Origin: Pseudomonas helmanticensis
GTDB lineage: Bacteria; Pseudomonadota; Gammaproteobacteria; Pseudomonadales; Pseudomonadaceae
Direction of reading: 5' to 3'
Assembly: GCF_900182985.1 (NCBI RefSeq)
Contig: NZ_FXUY01000001.1
Coordinates: forward strand, 3,286,001-3,350,000
Length of the DNA stretch: 64,000 nucleotides
Numbering within the stretch: position 1 is the stretch's first letter; each line of letters opens with the position of its first letter. The translations under genes were made by a program, and so were the position numbers. The notes below the pieces were generated by a model, which was given only the letters and a program-made list of their open reading frames with translations, searched no databases and had not been told where the DNA came from. Below, in pieces: positions 1 through 11,500 of the stretch.

Positions 1-49
1 CCTACATTGGAAGGCCGCGTGTGGTGTTAACCCGCAGCACATAACCCCA

Positions 50-83
50 TGTAGGAGCTGCCGCAGGCTGCGATCTTTTGATC
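50..83. repeat. Single REP element (type A)
   Basis: A solitary copy of the palindromic unit GTAGGAGCTGCCGCAGG followed by CTGCGATCTTTTGATC lies just downstream of the ZIP transporter stop codon. The same unit recurs about ten times in the window, mostly as inverted pairs. It matches the REP family common between genes of fluorescent pseudomonads. No inverted partner is visible within the first 50 bases, so it may be a single unit or half of a pair cut by the window edge. Confidence 0.8.
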
Positions 84-87
84 TGCT

Positions 88-981
88 TCAACCCAATGCC
101 GTATCCATCACCATCATCAAACAAAACCCGCTCAACAAGCCAAGACTGGCCAGTTTGTCATGACCATTGCGTCGCGACTCGGGGATCACCTCGTGAGTCA
201 CCACCAGCAACATCGCCCCGGCAGCCAATGCCAGCCCTAACGGCAACAACACCTGCGCCAGACTGACCAGCCACGCGCATAACAGCGCAAATACCGGTTC
301 GACCAGACCTGATGCCGCGCCGATCAGGAACGCCTTGACCCGCGACATCCCTGCCCCGGCCAATACCAACGCAATCACCAGACCTTCCGGCACATCCTGC
401 AAGGCGATGCCCATGGCCAGGCTGTCCGCATCCGGCATGCCGCCGCCGGCAGAAACGCCGACAGCCATGCCTTCGGGGATGTTATGAGCAATGATGGCGA
501 ACACGAACAACCAGATGCGCGGCGGAATCACCGGGTGCTCGACGGTACCGACGAGCATTTCCGGGGAAGCGCCGGACACCCTGAGATCAACCAGATACAG
601 ACCGAATGCACCGAGCATGATGCCGAAGCAGATCAGGCCACTGGCACCCCACGGCGTCATGCCCAGGCTTTCGGCGGCAGCAATGCCCGGCACGATCAGC
701 GAAAACGCCGTCGCCGCCAGCATCACCCCGGCGCCAAACCCCAGCAACGTATCGCTGAGCGCCTGCGGCATGCGCCGAATCACCAGCACCGGGACAGCGC
801 CAAGCGCCGTGCCGAGGGCGCAGATCGCGCCACCCTGCAACGCCCGCGACAGCCGCGGTTCCAGATTCAGCCATTCCAGTCCGTGGGCGACCAGCAAGGT
901 CACGCCCGCCAACAGCAATAGCGATCCCACTGCGTAACGAAACATACGCCCACTTCCGATCGCCAGTGTTTCAGTGCCCAT
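88..981 (-). CDS. ZIP family metal (zinc/iron) transporter
   Basis: A polytopic inner-membrane protein of 297 residues, predicted to import divalent metal such as zinc. The central segment has HNIPEGMAVGV (near residue 165) and later a second metal-site helix with DVPEGL, the paired H/D-x-P-E-G motifs of the ZIP/GufA family. Hydrophobic helices fill the rest and the C-terminus carries THEVIPESRR, a further ZIP helix. The ATG has AAGG seven bases upstream. It starts only 30 bp after the sodA stop on the same strand, so it probably belongs to the Fur-controlled fagA-fumC-orfX-sodA operon, which fits a metal-supply role. Metal specificity cannot be read from sequence. Confidence 0.88.
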   Translation of the reverse strand: MGTETLAIGSGRMFRYAVGSLLLLAGVTLLVAHGLEWLNLEPRLSRALQGGAICALGTALGAVPVLVIRRMPQALSDTLLGFGAGVMLAATAFSLIVPGIAAAESLGMTPWGASGLICFGIMLGAFGLYLVDLRVSGASPEMLVGTVEHPVIPPRIWLFVFAIIAHNIPEGMAVGVSAGGGMPDADSLAMGIALQDVPEGLVIALVLAGAGMSRVKAFLIGAASGLVEPVFALLCAWLVSLAQVLLPLGLALAAGAMLLVVTHEVIPESRRNGHDKLASLGLLSGFCLMMVMDTALG

Positions 982-1011
982 AGTCAGCCTTGGATTGTTT
1001 TTATAGAAGAC

Positions 1012-1623
1012 TTAAACCAGTGCCGCCTGATAGCGCGCAGCGACTTCAGGCCAATTGATCACGTTGTAAAAGGCGTTGATGTATTCCGGGCGACGGTTCT
1101 GGTAGCGCAGGTAATAGGCGTGTTCCCAGACGTCGAGACCGAGAATCGGCGTGTTGCCGTTCATCAACGGGCTGTCCTGGTTGCCGCTGCTTTCCACGAT
1201 CAGTTTTTTCTCCGGGGTCACGCTGAGCCAGGCCCAACCGCTGCCGAAACGGGTCAGCGCGGCTTTGGTGAACGCTTCCTTGAAGCTGTCGAGACCGCCC
1301 AATTGCTCATCAATGGCCTTGGCCAGCGCGCCGTCCGGCTTGCCGCCACCGCCAGGCACCATCACTTCCCAGAACAGCGAATGGTTGGCGTGACCGCCGC
1401 CCTGATTGATCACCGCCGCACGAAGTTTTTCCGGTAGCTGCTTAACGCTGGCGACAAGTTTTTCCACCGGCCATTCGGCGTACTCAGTGCCTTCTACCGC
1501 CGCGTTGAGGTTATTGATGTAGGTCTGGTGATGCTTGGTGTAGTGAATCTCCATGGTCTGCGCATCGATGTGCGGTTCCAGGGCGTCGTAGGCGTAAGGC
1601 AAGGCAGGCAAGGTAAAAGCCAT
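1012..1623 (-). CDS. sodA: Manganese superoxide dismutase
   Basis: Dismutes superoxide in the cytoplasm. The 203-residue protein starts [20 protein letters not shown] and has the four metal ligands His27, His81, Asp164 and His168 (within DVWEHAYY). The [11 protein letters not shown] stretch is typical of the Mn/Fe SOD family, and the GG before the second ligand suggests the Mn type. A longer reading frame exists upstream, but the family N-terminus and the stop of the preceding gene one base before this ATG favour this start, implying translational coupling. It is the last conserved gene of the iron-regulated fagA-fumC-orfX-sodA operon, in which Mn-SOD and fumarase C replace iron enzymes during iron starvation. 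Confidence 0.96.
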   Translation of the reverse strand: MAFTLPALPYAYDALEPHIDAQTMEIHYTKHHQTYINNLNAAVEGTEYAEWPVEKLVASVKQLPEKLRAAVINQGGGHANHSLFWEVMVPGGGGKPDGALAKAIDEQLGGLDSFKEAFTKAALTRFGSGWAWLSVTPEKKLIVESSGNQDSPLMNGNTPILGLDVWEHAYYLRYQNRRPEYINAFYNVINWPEVAARYQAALV

Positions 1624-1624
1624 T

Positions 1625-2065
1625 TCAATGGACTCCATGGTGATGGGGGGCAGGCGCGCGTCGCGCATTGCCGGTATCCGGATGCAGCAGACGCTGGGTG
1701 CGTGGGTATTCGCCGTGTTCGCTGATGAAATTCAGCAGTTCGACGTAGGTCTTGCTGCTCTGGCGCAGCGCCGCTTCACGCAGCGCCGGGCGCAGGCGCT
1801 CGTCCTGCATGGTCTGCAACAGCCGCTGGTGGATGGCGCAGAGGTATTCGGCGCTCTCCTCCGGCTGATTCAGGCGCAAATGCAAGTCAGCCAGGTTGTG
1901 ATGGGAGATGACGCAGGCCGCCACCGCTTCGTCGGCATCCGTCCAGCGTTCGAACAACACTTGCGCCAGGGCCAGGGCTTGCAGGTAAGCCTCACGGGCG
2001 TCGATCAGTTCGCCCAGCATGAAGCAGCGATTGGCCCGTTCGATCGTGCGTTTCCAGTGCTCCAT
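1625..2065 (-). CDS. Conserved protein of the fumC-sodA operon (OrfX)
   Basis: This 146-residue soluble protein lies between fumC and sodA, the position of 'orfX' in the Pseudomonas fagA-fumC-orfX-sodA operon. It is helix-rich: the N-terminal ~110 residues hold repeated amphipathic helices (for example [17 protein letters not shown] and [19 protein letters not shown]), resembling tetratricopeptide-type helical pairs. There is no signal peptide or membrane segment. The C-terminus is rich in His/Pro/Ala and ends PHHHGVH. Its biochemical function is not known to me. It stops one base before the sodA ATG and begins about 27 bp after fumC. Confidence 0.85.
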   Translation of the reverse strand: MEHWKRTIERANRCFMLGELIDAREAYLQALALAQVLFERWTDADEAVAACVISHHNLADLHLRLNQPEESAEYLCAIHQRLLQTMQDERLRPALREAALRQSSKTYVELLNFISEHGEYPRTQRLLHPDTGNARRAPAPHHHGVH

Positions 2066-2092
2066 GGTGAGCCTCCAAAGCGGTTGCGGGGT

Positions 2093-3449
<1,357 letters not shown>

Positions 3450-3469
<20 letters not shown>

Positions 3470-3857
3470 CGGTAAATCCTTGGACTAGTTCAATGAGAGG
3501 AATCGAGGGAAGCAGTTCACAAGTGGCGAGCTGCCAGGTGTAGCGTTGCCAGCGTTTGAGCCGGCAGTTGCACAGGGACAGGCGCTCCATTTCACGCAAT
3601 GGGCGCCAGGCTTGATCAAGGCAGAGGCTGCGCCAGTGCCACGGCAAGGCGATGTCTGTGGCGGTATCGAGTAGCAGACGGAAAGAGGTTTCGGCGATCG
3701 TCCAGGCTGAGGTCGCGGTGCAACAAGACAGGTACCGGCCTTCGGCCAGGTAATGTTCGATCAGGCGCGGTTCGTCTGGATCCATCGCGCAACGGATCTG
3801 GCGACTCATCCAGCGCCAGCTTTCGAGGTACGGCTGCTCGTGCAAGGCAGAACTCAT
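3450..3857 (-). CDS. fagA: Iron-regulated operon leader protein FagA
   Basis: A 135-residue protein rich in Trp, Cys and Arg, at the position of the Fur-associated gene A of Pseudomonas, first in the fagA-fumC-orfX-sodA operon. There is no signal peptide or transmembrane helix. Cysteine pairs occur at about residue 45 (SCC) and near residue 96 (LCNCRL). Biochemical function is unknown. The identification rests on operon position plus the Fur box directly upstream. Its end overlaps fumC. Confidence 0.8.
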
Positions 3858-3873
3858 GATTCGGGGCTCATCC

Positions 3874-3906
3874 GATAATGAGATTTATTATTAGATGATA
3901 ATGAGA
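3874..3906 (-). promoter_or_regulatory. Putative Fur box upstream of fagA
   Basis: An AT-rich stretch only 17 bp before the fagA start contains two GATAATGAG repeats (3874 and 3896) around ATTTATTATTAGAT, giving several overlapping NATAAT hexamers of the Fur consensus. It stands out sharply from the GC-rich surroundings. This operon is known to be iron-repressed in pseudomonads, so the site probably controls fagA, fumC, orfX, sodA and perhaps the ZIP gene. Confidence 0.82.
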
Positions 3907-3924
3907 ACCAAAACAAGAGCACCT

Positions 3925-4009
3925 GTGTAGGAGCTGCGCAGGCTGCGATCTTTTGATTTTGTTTTGAAAGACAAGATCAACAGATCGCAGCCTGCGGCAG
4001 CTCCTACAC
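3925..4009. repeat. REPIN: inverted pair of type A REP units
   Basis: Two inverted copies of the GTAGGAGCTGC...GCTGCGATCTTTTGAT unit face each other across a short AT-rich spacer (TTTGTTTTGAAAGACAA). The left copy has lost a base pair of its stem (GAGCTGCGCAGG). It sits between the divergent-side ends of the fagA promoter and the pmbA terminator. Confidence 0.88.
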
Positions 4010-4019
4010 GGCAGGCATG

Positions 4020-4057
4020 AAAAAGGCGCGGCATCCGGGTGGATGGCGCGCCTTTTT
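4020..4057 (-). terminator. Rho-independent terminator of pmbA
   Basis: A long stem of AAAAAGGCGCG and GCATCC paired with GGATGG and CGCGCCTTTTT, separated by a four-base loop. It has flanking A and T runs, so it can work on both strands. It begins about 18 bp after the pmbA stop. Confidence 0.88.
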
Positions 4058-4074
4058 GTGTGACGGCCGGGATG

Positions 4075-5421
4075 TTAGCTGCCCGCGACGGTCATCCGTT
4101 CGATCAACACCGAACCGGTGCGAATGTTGCTGCGCAATTCTAGGTCATTACCCACCGCGACAATCTGCTTGAACATGTCGCGCATGTTGCCGGCGATGGT
4201 GACTTCCTGCACCGCGAACTGGATTTCGCCGTTCTCCACCCAAAAACCCGCCGCCCCGCGCGAGTAGTCGCCGGTGACCATGTTCAGGCCATGGCCCATC
4301 AATTCGGTGACCAACAAGCCTCGGCCCATACGCTTGAGCAGCGCAGCCTGATCTTCGTCGCCATGGGTGACGAACAGGTTGTGCACGCCACCGGCGTTGG
4401 CAGTGCTCGGCATGCCTAGCTTGCGCCCGGAGTAAGTGCCGAGAATGTACGAGACCAGCTCGCCGTTTTCGACGAACGGTTTGGCGTACGTCGCCAAGCC
4501 ATCACCGTCATATGAGGCGCTGCCCATGGCGCGCATCAGGTGCGGACGTTCATCGATGGTCAGCCACTCGGGGAACAGCTTCTGCCCCAGCGTGCCTTCA
4601 AGAAACGACGATTTGCGATACAGACTGCCGCCGGACACCGCCGAGAGGAAACTGCCGAACAAGCCGCCAGCCAGCTCTGCGGAAAACAGCACCGGCACTT
4701 CACAGGTCGGCACCGGACGCGCACCCAGACGGCTCGCCGCTCGCTGCGCTGCACGCTGACCAATGCTTACCGGATCGGCCAGCAAGGTGCCTTGACGGCT
4801 GACGTCGTACCAATAATCGCGCTGCATCTGGCCGTCGGCCTCGGCGATCATCACGCAGCTCAGGCTGTGCCGGGTCGATGCATAGCCACCGATGAAACCG
4901 TGGCTGTTACCGTAAACGCGGCAGCCTTGATGGGTGCTCAGCGTAGTGCCGTCGGCATTCTTGATCCGTGCGTCGGCATCGAACGCCGCCGCTTCACAGA
5001 TCAAGGCCTTCTCGATGGCCTGCTCCGGGGTGATGTCCCATTCGTGGAACAGGTCGAAATCCTGCTGATCCCTGGCCATCAACGCCGCATCGGCGAGGCC
5101 CGAGGCTTCGTCTTCAGAGGTGTGCTTGGCGATGGCGAGCGCGGCAGCGACTGTTTCGCGAATCGCATCAGGGCCGGTAGCGGAAGTGCTGGCCGAGCCT
5201 TTGCGCTGGCCAACATACAACGTGATGCCAAAACCCTGATCGCGGTTGAATTCGACGGTTTCGACCTCGCGCTGACGCACCGACGTCGACAGCCCCTGCT
5301 CCAGCGATACCGCTACTTCGCAGGCGCTGGCGCCCTGGCGCTTGGCTTCGGCGATGATCTGCTCGACTTGTTCCTGCAGTGCCGGCAATGCCTGCGGGCC
5401 GACGCTTTGAACTGCACTCAT
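4075..5421 (-). CDS. pmbA: PmbA/TldE, partner of the TldD metalloprotease
   Basis: A 448-residue cytoplasmic protein of the TldD/PmbA (U62) family. It is the non-catalytic half of the TldD-TldE protease that matures or degrades peptides such as microcins and CcdA. It lacks the HEXXXH motif seen in TldD but keeps family features, for example [10 protein letters not shown] and [19 protein letters not shown] (residues ~340-410). The chosen ATG ([10 protein letters not shown]) has GGAG six bases upstream; in-frame ATG and GTG codons 6 and 12 bases earlier sit on top of that ribosome-binding site. It is divergent from yjgA/darP. The tldD gene lies nearby on the same strand but is separated by yjgA. 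Confidence 0.95.
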   Translation of the reverse strand: MSAVQSVGPQALPALQEQVEQIIAEAKRQGASACEVAVSLEQGLSTSVRQREVETVEFNRDQGFGITLYVGQRKGSASTSATGPDAIRETVAAALAIAKHTSEDEASGLADAALMARDQQDFDLFHEWDITPEQAIEKALICEAAAFDADARIKNADGTTLSTHQGCRVYGNSHGFIGGYASTRHSLSCVMIAEADGQMQRDYWYDVSRQGTLLADPVSIGQRAAQRAASRLGARPVPTCEVPVLFSAELAGGLFGSFLSAVSGGSLYRKSSFLEGTLGQKLFPEWLTIDERPHLMRAMGSASYDGDGLATYAKPFVENGELVSYILGTYSGRKLGMPSTANAGGVHNLFVTHGDEDQAALLKRMGRGLLVTELMGHGLNMVTGDYSRGAAGFWVENGEIQFAVQEVTIAGNMRDMFKQIVAVGNDLELRSNIRTGSVLIERMTVAGS

Positions 5422-5529
5422 GCTCATCTCCACTCAAATTCTGCTTTCGGCTGGGGTCATCGAGCGACCGGGCCGGACAAGCGGCCCCCGACTGGTTATC
5501 ATGGCGGCGTTTCTTTGCGGACTGCCACC

Positions 5530-6054
5530 ATGGTTGATTCTTACGACGACTCCCTCGATACGGGAGAAAAAAGCAAATCTCAGGTCAAACGCGAGCTGCA
5601 TGCTCTGGTTGACCTCGGCGAGCGCCTGACAACACTCAAGCCTGACTTGATCGCAAAACTGCCGCTGACCGACGCCATGCGCCGGGCTCTGGCCGATGCG
5701 CCCAAGCACACCGCGAACATCGCGCGTAAACGGCACTTGCAGTTCATCGGCAAACTGATGCGCGATCAGGACACTGACGCGATTCTCACGCTGCTCGATC
5801 AACTCGATGCCTCGACTCGCCAGTACAACGAGCGTTTCCACAATCTCGAACGCTGGCGCGATCGCCTGATCGCTGGCGATGACGCCGTGCTGGAGAAATT
5901 CGTCGTCGAGTACCCGGACGCCGATCGCCAGCAATTGCGTTCCCTGATCCGTCAGGCTCAGCACGAGGTTGCGCAAAACAAACCTCCTGCTTCCAGCCGC
6001 AAGATCTTCAAATACATCCGTGAGCTGGACGAGACCCAACGCGGCCTGCGTTGA
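5530..6054 (+). CDS. darP: Ribosome biogenesis factor DarP (YjgA, DUF615)
   Basis: A 174-residue, highly charged helical protein of the YjgA/DUF615 family, which associates with late 50S ribosome precursors. Typical segments are [19 protein letters not shown] near the N-terminus and [13 protein letters not shown] in the middle. A larger open frame extends far upstream through the pmbA antisense region, but the family N-terminus and the intergenic position fix the start at this ATG. It is divergent from pmbA (108 bp apart) and convergent with tldD, a gene order typical of pseudomonads. Confidence 0.93.
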   Translation: MVDSYDDSLDTGEKSKSQVKRELHALVDLGERLTTLKPDLIAKLPLTDAMRRALADAPKHTANIARKRHLQFIGKLMRDQDTDAILTLLDQLDASTRQYNERFHNLERWRDRLIAGDDAVLEKFVVEYPDADRQQLRSLIRQAQHEVAQNKPPASSRKIFKYIRELDETQRGLR

Positions 6055-6064
6055 TCTCATCCCT

Positions 6065-6138
6065 TGTAGGAGCTGCCGCAGGCTGCGATCTTTGCTTTTA
6101 AAGATCAAAAGATCGCAGCCTGCGGCAGCTCCTGCACA
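6065..6138. repeat. REPIN between convergent yjgA and tldD
   Basis: Two inverted type A REP units (TGTAGGAGCTGCCGCAGG...; CCTGCGGCAGCTCCTGCACA) separated by TGCTTTTAAAGATCA. Placed between two gene 3' ends, the hairpin may also act as a bidirectional transcript end, although it has no strong T run. Confidence 0.9.
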
Positions 6139-6152
6139 GGATGTTTCGATCC

Positions 6153-7595
6153 TTATGCGCCCGTGCCACCCACGGTGATCGCATCGATTTTCAATGTCGG
6201 CTGACCCACGCCTACCGGCACCGATTGCCCGTCCTTGCCGCACGTACCCACGCCGCTGTCCAGCGCCAGATCGTTACCAACCATCGACACCCGGCTCATC
6301 GCCTCGGGGCCGTTGCCGATCAACGTCGCGCCTTTCACCGGTGCAGTGATCTTGCCGTCTTCGATCAAGTACGCCTCGCTGGTCGAGAACACGAACTTGC
6401 CGCTGGTGATGTCGACCTGACCACCGCCAAGGTTGGCGCAGTAGATGCCCTTCTTCACCGAAGCAATGATTTCCGCCGGATCGCTTTCGCCGCCGAGCAT
6501 GTAAGTGTTGGTCATGCGTGGCATCGGCAGATGCGCGTAGGATTCTCGACGGCCGTTGCCGGTGCGGGCCACACCCATCAGGCGCGCGTTGAGCTTGTCC
6601 TGCATATAACCCTTGAGTACGCCGTTTTCGATCAGCGTGGTGCACTCGGTCGGGGTGCCTTCATCGTCGACACTCAGCGAACCGCGACGGCCGCTCAAGG
6701 TGCCGTCATCGACGATAGTGCAGAGCTTCGACGCAACCATTTCGCCCATGCGCCCGCTGTAGGCCGAACTGCCCTTGCGGTTGAAATCGCCTTCGAGACC
6801 GTGGCCGACCGCTTCGTGCAGCAGCACGCCCGACCAGCCCGACCCCAGCACCACCGGGAAAGTACCGGCCGGCGCCGGAATCGCTTCGAGATTGACCAGC
6901 GCCTGACGCAACGCTTCACGGGCATAGCCCATGGCACGGTCTTCGGCGAGGAAATAACGGTAGTCGGTACGCCCGCCGCCGCCATGCCCACCGCGCTCGC
7001 GGCGGCCATTCTGCTCGACGATCACACTGACGTTGAAACGCACCAGCGGCCGTACATCCGCCGCCAGGCCGCCGTCGGTGGAGGCCACCAGAATCCGTTC
7101 CCAGACCCCGGCCATACTGACGCTGACTTGCTGGATACGCGGGTCGAGCGCGCGGGTCGCGACATCGATGCGCTTGAGCAACTCGACTTTCTCGGCGCGG
7201 CTCAGCACTTCCAGCGGGTTATCCGGCGCATACAGTTGCGCGACGTCCTGGGTGGTGAACGCCTGCACCGTGCCGTTTTGTCCGGCGCGGGAGATCGAAC
7301 GTGCGGCACGCGCCGCGGCACCGAGGGCTTCGAGGGTGATCGCGTTGCTGTAGGCAAAACCGGTTTTCTCACCGGATTGCGCACGCACACCCACACCCTG
7401 GTCGAGGTTGAAGCTGCCTTCCTTGACGATGCCGTCTTCCAGTGCCCAGGACTCGGAAATCTGCCCCTGGAAATACAGGTCGGCGGCATCGATGCCGGGG
7501 CCGGCCAGATCGCCGAGCACGCCTTGCAGGCTCTCGATCGTCACGCCACCGGGCGCCAATAGATGATCACTGACTGAGGACAACAACTCGCTCAT
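6153..7595 (-). CDS. tldD: Metalloprotease TldD
   Basis: The catalytic subunit of the TldD/TldE protease, a soluble zinc metallopeptidase of 480 residues. The zinc motif HEAVGH is at residues 260-265, followed by [12 protein letters not shown]; the C-terminal glycine-rich [12 protein letters not shown] region is also family-typical. It lies four bases downstream of the nitrilase-like gene, in the block running from rng. PmbA, its partner, is 2 kb away beyond yjgA. Confidence 0.96.
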   Translation of the reverse strand: MSELLSSVSDHLLAPGGVTIESLQGVLGDLAGPGIDAADLYFQGQISESWALEDGIVKEGSFNLDQGVGVRAQSGEKTGFAYSNAITLEALGAAARAARSISRAGQNGTVQAFTTQDVAQLYAPDNPLEVLSRAEKVELLKRIDVATRALDPRIQQVSVSMAGVWERILVASTDGGLAADVRPLVRFNVSVIVEQNGRRERGGHGGGGRTDYRYFLAEDRAMGYAREALRQALVNLEAIPAPAGTFPVVLGSGWSGVLLHEAVGHGLEGDFNRKGSSAYSGRMGEMVASKLCTIVDDGTLSGRRGSLSVDDEGTPTECTTLIENGVLKGYMQDKLNARLMGVARTGNGRRESYAHLPMPRMTNTYMLGGESDPAEIIASVKKGIYCANLGGGQVDITSGKFVFSTSEAYLIEDGKITAPVKGATLIGNGPEAMSRVSMVGNDLALDSGVGTCGKDGQSVPVGVGQPTLKIDAITVGGTGA

Positions 7596-7599
7596 AGGT

Positions 7600-8460
7600 T
7601 TACGCCTTAAATTCGTGTTCTGAAGCAGGTCGCTGTGCGCCCTGCGAGAAAAACCGCCGATGACGCGTCACCGGCATTCGCGCCCTGATGGACGCTTGTT
7701 CATCGCTATCGCGTTCGGCCAACAACACCGCTTCGCCTTGATCCTGCTGCGCCAGCACGCGCCCCCACGGGTCGACGATCGCCGCATGCCCGAAGGTTTC
7801 CCGCGGTCCCGGATGGGTCCCGCCCTGCGCTGCGGCCAGCACATAACACTGCGTCTCGATGGCCCGCGCACGGATCAACACATCCCAGTGCGCTGCGCCC
7901 GTCACTGCAGTAAACGCCGACGGTGCACTAATCAATTCGGCACCGGCGGCGCGCAACTCGCTGTACAACTCAGGAAAGCGCAGGTCATAACACACGCTCA
8001 GCCCGAGCCGACCGACCGGGGTGTCCGCCACCACCACGCCATTGCCATAAGCATAGTCATCGGATTCGCGGTAACGGCCACGATTGTCCGCCACATCGAC
8101 ATCGAACAGATGCAATTTGTCGTAGCGCGCGACGATTTCGCCGTGTTCATCGACCAACAACGAGCAGGCATTGGCCTTCGCCGTCGGTTGATCCACCGGT
8201 GGCAACGGCAACGTGCCGGCCACTATCCATAACTTGAGGTCGCGGGCGGTCTGTTTCAACCATGGCAGGATCGGTCCCTCGCCCAGCGCTTCAGCACGGC
8301 CGATGTCAGCGACGTCGCGACGGCCCATGGCGGCGAAATTTTCCGGCAGAACCGCAAGCTTCGCACCGCCGGCCGCTGCCTGTTCGAGCAAGCGTCGGGC
8401 CTGGGCCAGATTGGCCAGCACGTCGCTCTGGCTGACCATTTGAATCACCGCTAAAGACAT
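7600..8460 (-). CDS. Carbon-nitrogen hydrolase (Nit-type amidase)
   Basis: A 286-residue soluble enzyme of the nitrilase superfamily. The catalytic triad is visible as Glu40 (LPENFAAMG), Lys115 (RYDKLHLFD) and Cys157 ([13 protein letters not shown]). These motifs match the Nit1/Nit2 branch, whose members hydrolyse deaminated glutathione or omega-amides; the exact substrate is not decided by sequence alone. The start is the ATG with GAGGAG five bases upstream; an upstream in-frame ATG (8484) lacks a better site. It lies between yhdP and tldD on the same strand, as in other gammaproteobacteria. Confidence 0.93.
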   Translation of the reverse strand: MSLAVIQMVSQSDVLANLAQARRLLEQAAAGGAKLAVLPENFAAMGRRDVADIGRAEALGEGPILPWLKQTARDLKLWIVAGTLPLPPVDQPTAKANACSLLVDEHGEIVARYDKLHLFDVDVADNRGRYRESDDYAYGNGVVVADTPVGRLGLSVCYDLRFPELYSELRAAGAELISAPSAFTAVTGAAHWDVLIRARAIETQCYVLAAAQGGTHPGPRETFGHAAIVDPWGRVLAQQDQGEAVLLAERDSDEQASIRARMPVTRHRRFFSQGAQRPASEHEFKA

Positions 8461-8489
8461 GGCCACTCCTCGGAATCTGCACATAACCT

Positions 8490-8567
8490 TGTAGGAGCTG
8501 GCTGCGAGCTTTTGATCTGGCTGTTAAAAACAAAATCAAAAGATCGCAGCCTTCGGCAGCTCCTACG
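8490..8567. repeat. REPIN between yhdP and the nitrilase gene
   Basis: Inverted type A REP units in the 128-bp gap between two co-directional genes. The left arm is degenerate (GTAGGAGCTGGCTGCGAGC, missing CCGCAGG). If yhdP and nit are cotranscribed, the hairpin would be in the mRNA. Confidence 0.85.
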
Positions 8568-8588
8568 CGGGGGATAGGGTCATGCTAC

Positions 8589-11500
8589 TCAAAAAGGCTT
8601 GTCGAAGGTGATTTTCGGCTCTTTCCACGGGCCTTTGACGGTGTATTTCACACTGGCGAAGCGTGCCACGCGGTCACCGATCAGCTTGTCGATCAGAAAC
8701 AGCGCACCGCCAACCGCCGGCGCGCCAACGAGTAGCGCGGCGATCGGCAGGTTATTGGTCACCGGCAGCGTCACCAGCAACTTGGCGTCGACCTGTTCAG
8801 CGACCAGATCCAGTTTGCCGTTGAGTTCGATGTTGCTCGATGGCCCGGTCAGGCGGATCGGCTCTTTCGTATCGTAAACGCCGTTGGTCGCCACCAGCAG
8901 GCCCTTGACCCGGTCGTAGCTCAAGCCTTTGCCGAACAGATCGGAAAAGTCGAGGCGCAGGCGGCGACCGATCGAGTTGAAGTTGAGCAGACCGAACACC
9001 CGCAATGCCTGCGCGCCGCCCTCCACTTCAACAAACTGGCCCTTGTTCAGCGACGCGTCGAGGGTGCCGGAGAAACGTTTGGTCGCCAGCCATGCCGGCG
9101 AGCCCGGCCAGCGGCCGTCGACATCCATGTGGAACTCTTCGCTGGTCACGCTCGGTGCGAATCCCCAGCCCTTGAGGACATCGGCGAGGTTCTTGCCGCC
9201 GATCCGCCCCTTGAACCAGCTATTGGTCGAGCCCGGCGCACCTTCCCAGCCACCGTTGCCTTGTAGCAGGATGCCTTTGAGGCCCATATCAAGGTTGTTC
9301 AGCGCGATACCTTTGGCTGTCGGACGCACCTTGAGCGACCAGCCACCGACCAGATCCTGGCCCTGGAACAACTGATTGATGGTGATATCCAGCGCCGGGA
9401 TTTTCGTCGGGTCGACCGACACCAGTGGATCGGGCGCGTTTTCGTCAGCCTGCACCGTCGGGTCTGGCGCCGGCAGCTTCACGTATTGCAGATTCACCAC
9501 AATCGGCGTGCCTTTGGCATCTGGCAGACTCGCCGTGCCTTTGGCCTGCTGACTGTCGAGCGCCAGATTCCACGCGCCCGGTTTGCGATTCAGCTGCACC
9601 GAAGCCTGATCCAGCGTGGTACCGAAGGCCGTCAGTTTGCCGACCTTGAAGTCCGCGCTACTGAGCAACTTGTTGGCGCTGCCGCCCGGATCCTGTCCGG
9701 CGTACTTGTTGACCAGATCCTGCCACGGCGCCACGTCCAGCTCCGACAACACGCCGCGAATCCGCAAGCCCTTGGCCCCCGGCAACACAGCCTCGCCGGC
9801 ACCGAGGAACAATTCGCCCCGGCCCTCGGCAAAATTGCTCGGCGGTGCCGCGAAGGTGAAATTCGCCAGTTGATCGTAATTGACCCAGTAACGCCGCTCC
9901 GGCCCTTGCAGGGTCATGCGAAACACCGTGTCGCGGCCGGTTTCCGCGGTCATGCCGAATGGCGCCGGCAGATCCACCGCCACGCCTTTCATGCTGGAGC
10001 TGACCATCAATTGGCTGTCTGCGCCGTCGAGATTCAACTGCAACTGATACGGAATCGTCCCGGAGACCGGCAGCGGCTGCGTCACGCCCAACCAGTCGGT
10101 GAGCTTCTTCACCTCGACCTGGCCCGATGCCGCAACACGGGTCCTGAGCTTGCCCGGGCTGCCGTCGGCAAAAATCTGCGCAGTGACCGGCTTGTCGAAT
10201 GCCCGTGCCGCGATGTTCTGCCCGCTGAGGCCCTTGGCGCTGTCAAAGCGGAAATCGCCCTTCAACTGAGTCAGTTCGAGCTTCGGCTCGGCCAGTTTCA
10301 AGCGCGCATTAGCGGTCTTGAAATCGACGAGGATCTTCGGCAGATCGCCCTTGGCCAGCGGCACGTCCAGTTTCAATTTGCCTTGCAGATCTCCCGCGCC
10401 TTCCCAGCCGGCAAAGGTTTCCGCCGTGCCGATCGGCGCATCCTGAAGGATCTTCAAGCCGTCACCCAAGCCACCGGCAAAGGCACCGTCGAGGAACATA
10501 TGGGTGTCCTGCCCGGTCGGCACATGAGGAATATTGACGAAAACGTCCTTGACCTGAGTGTCGAGCAACTGGCCCTTGTTCGCCCAGATACGCACGCCGC
10601 TGTCTTCGATAAACACATCGCCGCTGACTTTGCTCACGTGCGGCCATCCCGGCTGAAAGGCCAGTTCGGCATCATGCACTTTGAAGAACAGGCTGATGCT
10701 GCGATCGGCCTCGCCGGCATTCTTGCTCAGCGAACCCTGATACTGGAAAAAACCCTGATCGACCGCGCCCTTGAGGATCGCCGTGCGCAACCACTCATCG
10801 AGTGCCGGGCTCAAGACTTCAGGCAAGTACTTGGCGGTGTAGCGACCGTCGCCATCGACCAGCCCGACCCGCAGGTCCATGTAGTCTTCCTGGCTGTGGT
10901 CGAAATGCAGGCGAATCAGGAAGTCGCCAGCAATCTTGCCCTCTTCGCCCAGCACCTTCAGGTACGGCGCGATCAGGGTGAAACCGTCTTTATCGAGCTT
11001 CCAGGTCAACCGCGCGTTGGCCTGCAGGTATTGCCATGGCTTGGCGAAAATCGGATCGAGGTGCAGGACGAAATCCTTGCTGTCCATACGCAACTCACCA
11101 CCATCAAGATTACCGGTGAGGCTGCCGCTGACGTTTCGCGCCGCGGGAGCGCCGTGGTAGGCGTCGAAGCCGACCTGGTCGAGATTGGCCGCGAAGCTGA
11201 ACTTCGAGCCATTGGTGGCTGCAGGCCGGAAATCCAGCAGCACATTGCGCAGGCCCCCGGTGACTTTCAAATGATCGACCACCTCGGCGAAACCTTTCGG
11301 CAACGGCCCAAGCGCATTGAGCAGCGGCGTGATCGGGGTCAGGTCCAGACGATCGGCCTGAAGATGCCAGAGCTCTTCAACCTTGTCGGTGGCACGGGTC
11401 TGCTGCAACTGGACGCGAGACTCCCAGCGGGTTTCGCCAAAATTCATCGCCAGCGAATCGAGGGTGAGGGTCGCACCTTCGGCACTGTTCTGGTAGTAAG

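Noticed and set aside
4540..6054. Long plus-strand frame over pmbA into yjgA
   Set aside because: The first 330 codons are antisense to pmbA; only the part from 5530 has the YjgA family sequence.
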